A stretch of DNA of 64,000 bases. Source: Streptantibioticus silvisoli (GTDB lineage: Bacteria > Actinomycetota > Actinomycetes > Streptomycetales > Streptomycetaceae). The notes below the pieces were generated by a model, which did not search any database, was not told where the DNA came from, and saw nothing but the letters and a program-made list of their open reading frames with translations. Shown here one piece after another: positions 59,056-64,000 of this stretch; position 1 is the first letter of the stretch; each line of letters starts with the position of its first letter. The translations under genes and the position numbers were made by a program. The stretch spans positions 1 to 64,000 of the forward strand of contig NZ_JAAGKO020000026.1 of the NCBI RefSeq assembly GCF_027947535.2, read 5' to 3'.

Positions 59056-59556
59056 TCAGCCCTCGTCGTGCTGGACCGCGCGGCGGGCGTCGGAGTCCAG
59101 CACGCCCCAGCCGATCAGCTGGTCGGTCAGGACCGACGGCGACTGGTCGTAGATCACCGCGAGGGTGCGCAGGTCGTCCTGCCGGATCGACAGCACCTTG
59201 CCGTTGTAGTCGCCGCGCTGGCTCTGGATGGTCGCCGCGTAGCGCTGGAGCGGGCCGGCCTTCTCGGACGGCACCTGCGACAGCCGCTCCAGGTCGAGCA
59301 CGAGCTTCGGCGGAGGCTCGGCCGCGCCGCCGGGGGCGCTGCCGGGCAGCAGCTCCTGCACCGGGACCCCGTAGAAGTCGGCCAGCTCGGCGAGGCGCTG
59401 CACGGTCACCGCGCGGTCGCCACGCTCGTACGAGCCGACCACGACAGCCTTCCAACGGCCCTGGGACTTCTCCTCGACGCCGTGGAGGGAGAGACCCTGC
59501 TGCGTGCGGATGGCTCGGAGTTTGGCCCCGAGCTGTTTGGCGTAATCGCTGGACAT
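59056..59556 (-). CDS. bldD: Developmental master repressor BldD
   Basis: The 166-aa protein has an XRE-type helix-turn-helix (residues ~10-66, KLRAIRTQQGLSLHGVEEKS) and the C-terminal domain with the c-di-GMP motif RGD (114-116), eight residues, RQDD (125-128), at the same numbering as in S. coelicolor. With tetrameric c-di-GMP it dimerises and represses sporulation genes during vegetative growth. ATG 59556 has GGGGAG five bases upstream. The -10 of its promoter overlaps a BldD-like palindrome, fitting known autoregulation. ssgB, a described BldD target, is elsewhere in this window. Confidence 0.98.
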   Translation of the reverse strand: MSSDYAKQLGAKLRAIRTQQGLSLHGVEEKSQGRWKAVVVGSYERGDRAVTVQRLAELADFYGVPVQELLPGSAPGGAAEPPPKLVLDLERLSQVPSEKAGPLQRYAATIQSQRGDYNGKVLSIRQDDLRTLAVIYDQSPSVLTDQLIGWGVLDSDARRAVQHDEG

Positions 59557-59579
59557 AAGGCTCCCCGGATGGACACGTG

Positions 59580-59599
59580 GTAACTCACTGTGAGGTTAC
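59580..59599. promoter_or_regulatory. BldD-type operator in front of bldD
   Basis: gtaactcac-t-gtgaggttac is a near-perfect inverted repeat with a single extra base in one arm. It lies 24-43 bp upstream of the bldD ATG and covers the -10 hexamer. BldD repressing its own gene is established in S. coelicolor; the motif here is my reading, not a scored match. Confidence 0.6.
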
Positions 59600-59622
59600 G
59601 CAGCGTAATTCGGGGTCGTCAA
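59593..59622 (-). promoter_or_regulatory. bldD promoter
   Basis: On the minus strand TTGACG (59622-59617) and TAACCT (59598-59593) are 18 bp apart, a good housekeeping promoter whose -10 lies within the palindrome. Confidence 0.6.
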
Positions 59623-59708
59623 GCCGAACGGGTCATACCCCCCTCTGACCAGGCATGTCATGACTGCCTGCTAAAGTCGGGCACGGTAACCCAGACGTCC
59701 TTTAACGA

Positions 59709-60314
<606 letters not shown>

Positions 60315-60404
60315 CGCCGCCCCGGGCCCGGCCGCGCGCGGACTCCGCCCGGCCGGGGCCGCTCCGCCGTACCCCCGCACCCGTACCCTCCGGAGTCACA
60401 TCCG

Positions 60405-61418
60405 ATGAAGCGCCACCTCATCTCGGCCGCGGACCTCACCCACGACGACGCCACGCTGATCCTCGACACCGCCGAGGAACTCGCCCGCATCGCCGGACGG
60501 TCCATCAAGAAACTGCCCACCCTGCGCGGCCGCACCGTCGTCAACCTGTTCTTCGAGGACTCCACCCGCACCCGCATCTCGTTCGAGGCGGCCGCCAAAC
60601 GGCTGTCGGCGGACGTCATCAACTTCTCCGCCAAGGGCTCCTCCGTCTCCAAGGGCGAGTCCCTGAAGGACACCGCCCTGACCCTCCAGGCCATGGGCGC
60701 CGACGCGGTCGTCATCCGGCACCCGTCCTCCGGCGCGCCGCACCGGCTGGCGACCTCCGACTGGATCGGCGGCTCGGTCGTGAACGCCGGCGACGGCACC
60801 CACGAGCACCCCACCCAGGCACTGCTGGACGCCTTCACCATGCGCCGCCACCTGGCCGGCGGCCCCGGCGGCGGTCCCACCTTCCACCGCGGCCCCGGCG
60901 ACGGCACCGGGCGCGACCTGGCCGGCCGCCGGATCACCGTGGTCGGCGACGTGCTGCACAGCCGGGTCGCCCGCTCCAACGTGGCGCTGCTGACCACGCT
61001 CGGCGCCCGGGTCACCCTGGTCGCGCCGCCCACCCTGCTGCCCATCGGCGTCGAACACTGGCCCTGCGAGGTCTCCTACGACCTCGACCGGGCGCTGGCC
61101 GGCTGCGACGCGGTGATGATGCTGCGGGTGCAGAGCGAGCGGATGAACGCCGCGTTCTTCCCCACCGAACGTGAGTACTCGCGCCGCTACGGCCTGGACG
61201 GCACCCGGATGGCCGCGCTGCCCGAGCACGCCATCGTCATGCACCCCGGCCCGATGAACCGCGGCATGGAGATCACCGCCGAGGTCGCCGACTCCGGCCG
61301 CTGCACCGCCGTCGAGCAGGTCGCCAACGGCGTCAGCGTCCGGATGGCCGTGCTGTACCTGCTGCTGGGCGGCAACGAGCCCGCCGTGACCACCCACCGC
61401 ACCGAGGAGAGCAAGTAA
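60405..61418 (+). CDS. pyrB: Aspartate carbamoyltransferase catalytic subunit
   Basis: The 337-aa protein has [13 protein letters not shown] (carbamoyl phosphate site), [14 protein letters not shown], and [12 protein letters not shown]. It condenses aspartate and carbamoyl phosphate. A Gly/Pro-rich loop of ~20 residues (~149-168) sits between the two domains and lengthens it beyond the ~310 residues usual for the family. It follows pyrR by 90 bp. Confidence 0.97.
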   Translation: MKRHLISAADLTHDDATLILDTAEELARIAGRSIKKLPTLRGRTVVNLFFEDSTRTRISFEAAAKRLSADVINFSAKGSSVSKGESLKDTALTLQAMGADAVVIRHPSSGAPHRLATSDWIGGSVVNAGDGTHEHPTQALLDAFTMRRHLAGGPGGGPTFHRGPGDGTGRDLAGRRITVVGDVLHSRVARSNVALLTTLGARVTLVAPPTLLPIGVEHWPCEVSYDLDRALAGCDAVMMLRVQSERMNAAFFPTEREYSRRYGLDGTRMAALPEHAIVMHPGPMNRGMEITAEVADSGRCTAVEQVANGVSVRMAVLYLLLGGNEPAVTTHRTEESK

Positions 61419-61420
61419 CC

Positions 61421-62707
61421 GTGAGCACCACTTTGATCCGCGGCGCCCAGGTACTCGGCGGTGAGACGCGGGACGTCCTGATCGACGGCGGACTCGTGGC
61501 CGCCGTCGGCACCGGCCTGGCCGCCGACGGAGCCGAGGTTTACGAAGCGGCCGGCCAGATCCTGCTGCCCGGCCTGGTCGACCTGCACACCCACCTGCGC
61601 GAGCCGGGCCGCGAGGACTCCGAGACCGTGCTGACCGGCACCCGCGCCGCCGCCCTCGGCGGCTTCACCGCGGTGCACGCCATGGCCAACACCTTCCCGG
61701 TCGCCGACACCGCCGGCGTCGTCGAGCAGGTCTGGCGGCTGGGCCGCGAGTCCGGCTACTGCGACGTGCAGCCGGTCGGCGCCGTCACCGTCGGGCTGGC
61801 CGGCAAGCAGCTGGCCGAACTCGGCGCGATGGCCGACTCCGCCGCCGGGGTACGCGTCTTCAGCGACGACGGCAAGTGCGTCGACGACGCGGTCATCATG
61901 CGCCGCGCCCTGGAGTACGTGAAGGCGTTCGACGGCGTCATCGCCCAGCACGCCCAGGAGCCCCGGCTGACCGAGGGCGCCCAGATGAACGAGGGCGTCG
62001 TCTCCGGTGAACTCGGCCTGCGCGGCTGGCCCGCGGTCGCCGAGGAGTCGGTCATCGCCCGCGACGTGCTGCTCGCCGCGCACGTCGGCTCCCGGGTGCA
62101 CGTCTGCCACCTGTCCACAGCCGGCTCGGTGGAGATCGTGCGCTGGGCGAAGTCCAAGGGCTGGGACGTCACCGCCGAGGTCACCCCGCACCACCTGCTG
62201 CTCACCGACGAGCTGGTGCGCACCTACGACCCGGTCTACAAGGTCAACCCGCCGCTGCGCACCGAGGCCGACGTCCTGGCGCTGCGCGAGGCGCTGGCCG
62301 ACGGCACCATCGACTGCGTCGCCACCGACCACGCCCCGCACCCGCACGAGGACAAGGACTGCGAGTGGGCCGCCGCCGCCATGGGCATGGTGGGCCTGGA
62401 GACCGCGCTGTCGGTCGTGCAGCACACCATGGTCGACACCGGCCTGCTGGACTGGGCCGGGGTGGCCGACCGGATGTCGTTCCGCCCGGCCGCCATCGGC
62501 CGCCTCGCCGGCCACGGCCGGCCCATCGCCGCCGGTGAGCCCGCCAACCTCACGCTGGTCGACCCGGCATACCGTGGAGTGGTGAACCCCGCCGGCTTCG
62601 CCTCCCGCAGCCGCAACACGCCCTACGAGGGCCGTGAGCTGCCGGGCCGGGTGACCGCCACCTTCCTGCGGGGCACGGCGACGGTCAGGGACGGGAAACT
62701 CGTATGA
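61421..62707 (+). CDS. pyrC: Dihydroorotase
   Basis: The 428-aa amidohydrolase has the metal motif [39 protein letters not shown] and the general-base DHAPHP. It closes carbamoyl aspartate to dihydroorotate. GTG 61421 follows the pyrB stop by two bases, and the end overlaps the next gene by 4 bp. Confidence 0.97.
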   Translation: MSTTLIRGAQVLGGETRDVLIDGGLVAAVGTGLAADGAEVYEAAGQILLPGLVDLHTHLREPGREDSETVLTGTRAAALGGFTAVHAMANTFPVADTAGVVEQVWRLGRESGYCDVQPVGAVTVGLAGKQLAELGAMADSAAGVRVFSDDGKCVDDAVIMRRALEYVKAFDGVIAQHAQEPRLTEGAQMNEGVVSGELGLRGWPAVAEESVIARDVLLAAHVGSRVHVCHLSTAGSVEIVRWAKSKGWDVTAEVTPHHLLLTDELVRTYDPVYKVNPPLRTEADVLALREALADGTIDCVATDHAPHPHEDKDCEWAAAAMGMVGLETALSVVQHTMVDTGLLDWAGVADRMSFRPAAIGRLAGHGRPIAAGEPANLTLVDPAYRGVVNPAGFASRSRNTPYEGRELPGRVTATFLRGTATVRDGKLV

Positions 62708-63270
62708 ACATCACCACATCTCTCGCGGCCTCGGCGGCCAAGCACTCGGTGGGCATCGCCGACCTCAGCGGCCACATCGCGTGGCTCGTCGGCCTGCTGG
62801 TCCTCATCGCCGTGGTCTACCTGCTGATGTGGCGCGCCTGGCGCCGCCGCGCGGCGGGCCAGTCCGACCTGCCCGAGCTGCCCGCCGTCCCCGCCGACCC
62901 CGGCACCGCGCTGGCCGAGCTGTCCGGCCGCTACCACGCCAGCACCACGGCCGGCGACTGGCTGGACCGCATCGCCGCCCGTGACCTGGGCTCCCGCAGC
63001 CTGGTCGACCTCACCCTGACCGGCTCCGGCGTCGTGGTCCGGCGCCCGGCGGCCACCGACTTCTTCATCCCGGCCGCCGCCCTGCGCGGCGCCCGGCTCG
63101 ACAACGGCATCGCCGGCAAGGTCGTCCCGGAGGGCGGCCTGCTGGTGATCACCTGGGCCCACGGCGACCGGCTGATCGACTCCGGTTTCCGCTCCGAGCA
63201 CCCGGCCGAGCACGGCGCCTGGGTGCGGGCCCTGACCGACCTGACCAGCACCATGGAAGGGGTCCGATGA
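62704..63270 (+). CDS. Membrane protein of the pyr operon (PH-like domain)
   Basis: The 188-aa protein has one membrane segment at ~25-43 ([20 protein letters not shown]), a basic stop, and a C-terminal domain (~60-188) of beta-like character ([33 protein letters not shown]) resembling a PH-like fold. Function unknown. It overlaps pyrC and carA by 4 bp each, so it is a real operon member conserved in position in streptomycetes. Confidence 0.85.
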   Translation: MNITTSLAASAAKHSVGIADLSGHIAWLVGLLVLIAVVYLLMWRAWRRRAAGQSDLPELPAVPADPGTALAELSGRYHASTTAGDWLDRIAARDLGSRSLVDLTLTGSGVVVRRPAATDFFIPAAALRGARLDNGIAGKVVPEGGLLVITWAHGDRLIDSGFRSEHPAEHGAWVRALTDLTSTMEGVR

Positions 63271-64000
63271 CCACCGCCCAGCGTGGCAAGCGCGTCCCCG
63301 CCGTCCTCGTCCTCGAAGACGGCCGAAGCTTCCGCGGCACCGCCTACGGCGCCGTGGGGGAGACCTTCGGCGAAGCCGTCTTCTCCACCGGGATGACCGG
63401 CTACCAGGAGACGCTGACCGACCCGTCGTACCACCGCCAGGTCGTCGTGATGACCGCCCCGCACGTCGGCAACACCGGCGTCAACGACGAGGACTCCGAG
63501 TCCCGCCGCATCTGGGTGGCCGGCTACGTGGTCCGCGACCCGGCCCGGGTGCCGTCCAACTGGCGCTCGGTGCGCAGCCTGGACGAGGAGCTGACCGCCC
63601 AGGGCGTCGTCGGCATCCAGGGCATCGACACCCGCGCCCTCACCCGCCACCTGCGCGAACGCGGCGCCATGCGGGTCGGCATCTTCTCCGGCGCCGCCGA
63701 GGCGCTGGCCGACGAGGGCCTGCTGCTCACCAAGGTCCGGCAGGCCCCGGAGATGGCCGGCGCCGACCTGGCCGCCGAGGTCGCCACCCCCGAGCCCTAC
63801 GTCGTACCTGCCGTCGGGACCAAGCGGTTCACCGTGGCCGCCCTCGACCTGGGCATCAAGGGCATGACCCCGCACCGGATGGCCGAACGCGGCATCGAGG
63901 TGCACGTCCTGCCCGGCACCGCCACCCTCGAGCAGGTCTACGCCGCCGGCCCCGACGGGGTCTTCCTGTCCAACGGCCCCGGCGACCCGGCCACCGCCGA
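63267..64000 (+). CDS. carA: Carbamoyl-phosphate synthase small subunit (partial)
   Basis: The first ~245 residues are present; the gene runs off the window. [42 protein letters not shown] is the CarA N-terminal domain, and [10 protein letters not shown] begins the glutaminase domain. The catalytic cysteine would lie beyond the edge. It makes ammonia from glutamine for carbamoyl phosphate, used by pyrB and by arginine synthesis. ATG 63267 overlaps the previous stop by 4 bp. Confidence 0.97.
   Translation, partial: MTTAQRGKRVPAVLVLEDGRSFRGTAYGAVGETFGEAVFSTGMTGYQETLTDPSYHRQVVVMTAPHVGNTGVNDEDSESRRIWVAGYVVRDPARVPSNWRSVRSLDEELTAQGVVGIQGIDTRALTRHLRERGAMRVGIFSGAAEALADEGLLLTKVRQAPEMAGADLAAEVATPEPYVVPAVGTKRFTVAALDLGIKGMTPHRMAERGIEVHVLPGTATLEQVYAAGPDGVFLSNGPGDPATA

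Overview
The window is a high-GC, gene-dense piece of core chromosome from a Streptomyces-like actinomycete (Streptomycetaceae). The evidence is the almost textbook SsgB and BldD proteins, codons with near-total G/C in third position, many GTG and some TTG starts, tRNA genes without encoded CCA, and a gene order that, from memory, parallels the S. coelicolor segment running from the uroporphyrinogen methyltransferase gene through ssgB, thrS, ruvCAB, secDF-apt-relA, alaS, the aro cluster, efp and bldD to carA. No prophage, integrative element, CRISPR array or biosynthetic cluster is visible. The only mobile-DNA trace is a 165-bp transposase-less element near 11.8 kb.

Layout. 0.1-2.2 kb: siroheme synthase and an rRNA/tRNA methyltransferase. 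2.5-6.5 kb (minus strand): two paired acyl-CoA dehydrogenases behind a KstR2-like palindrome, then a Hanks-type kinase. 6.7-8.1 kb: two small proteins and a minus-strand tRNA cluster (Gly, Cys, Val x3). 8.2-12.4 kb: pabC, an acetyltransferase, a DsbA-like protein, small membrane proteins, the inverted-repeat element and ssgB. 12.9-14.3 kb: two tRNA-Val(CAC) genes inside 191-bp direct repeats flanking a START-like gene. 14.5-19.6 kb: thrS, a potassium-channel-like protein, a HIT protein and a large membrane protein. 20.3-23.7 kb: phosphatidylinositol mannoside genes. 24.2-29.0 kb: pdxST, a YebC-type protein and ruvCAB. 29.2-36.0 kb: yajC-secD-secF-apt-relA. 36.2-43.0 kb: a DUF349 protein, a cyclophilin, an MBL hydrolase, hisS, a VKOR-like protein and rarA. 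43.4-44.9 kb: a DUF2470 gene broken at a poly-G tract, divergent from rpsD across a strong iron box. 45.1-51.4 kb: two small membrane-associated proteins, alaS, ruvX and mltG. 51.4-55.6 kb: aroE-aroC-aroK-aroB-aroQ. 55.7-58.9 kb: a P-loop protein, a degenerate M24 peptidase, efp and nusB. 59.1 kb: bldD (minus). 59.7-64.0 kb: pyrR-pyrB-pyrC-membrane protein-carA (cut by the window edge).

Functionally the region joins translation (three aminoacyl-tRNA synthetases, EF-P, S4, six or more tRNAs), DNA repair (RuvABC, RarA), Sec export, nucleotide metabolism and the stringent response, shikimate and pyridoxal biosynthesis, and two developmental regulators (SsgB, BldD). Points that stand out are the poly-G frameshift beside an iron box, an M24 peptidase with altered metal ligands next to efp, a long disordered N-terminus on MltG, the covarying terminators of the duplicated tRNA-Val loci, and several genes that look leaderless.
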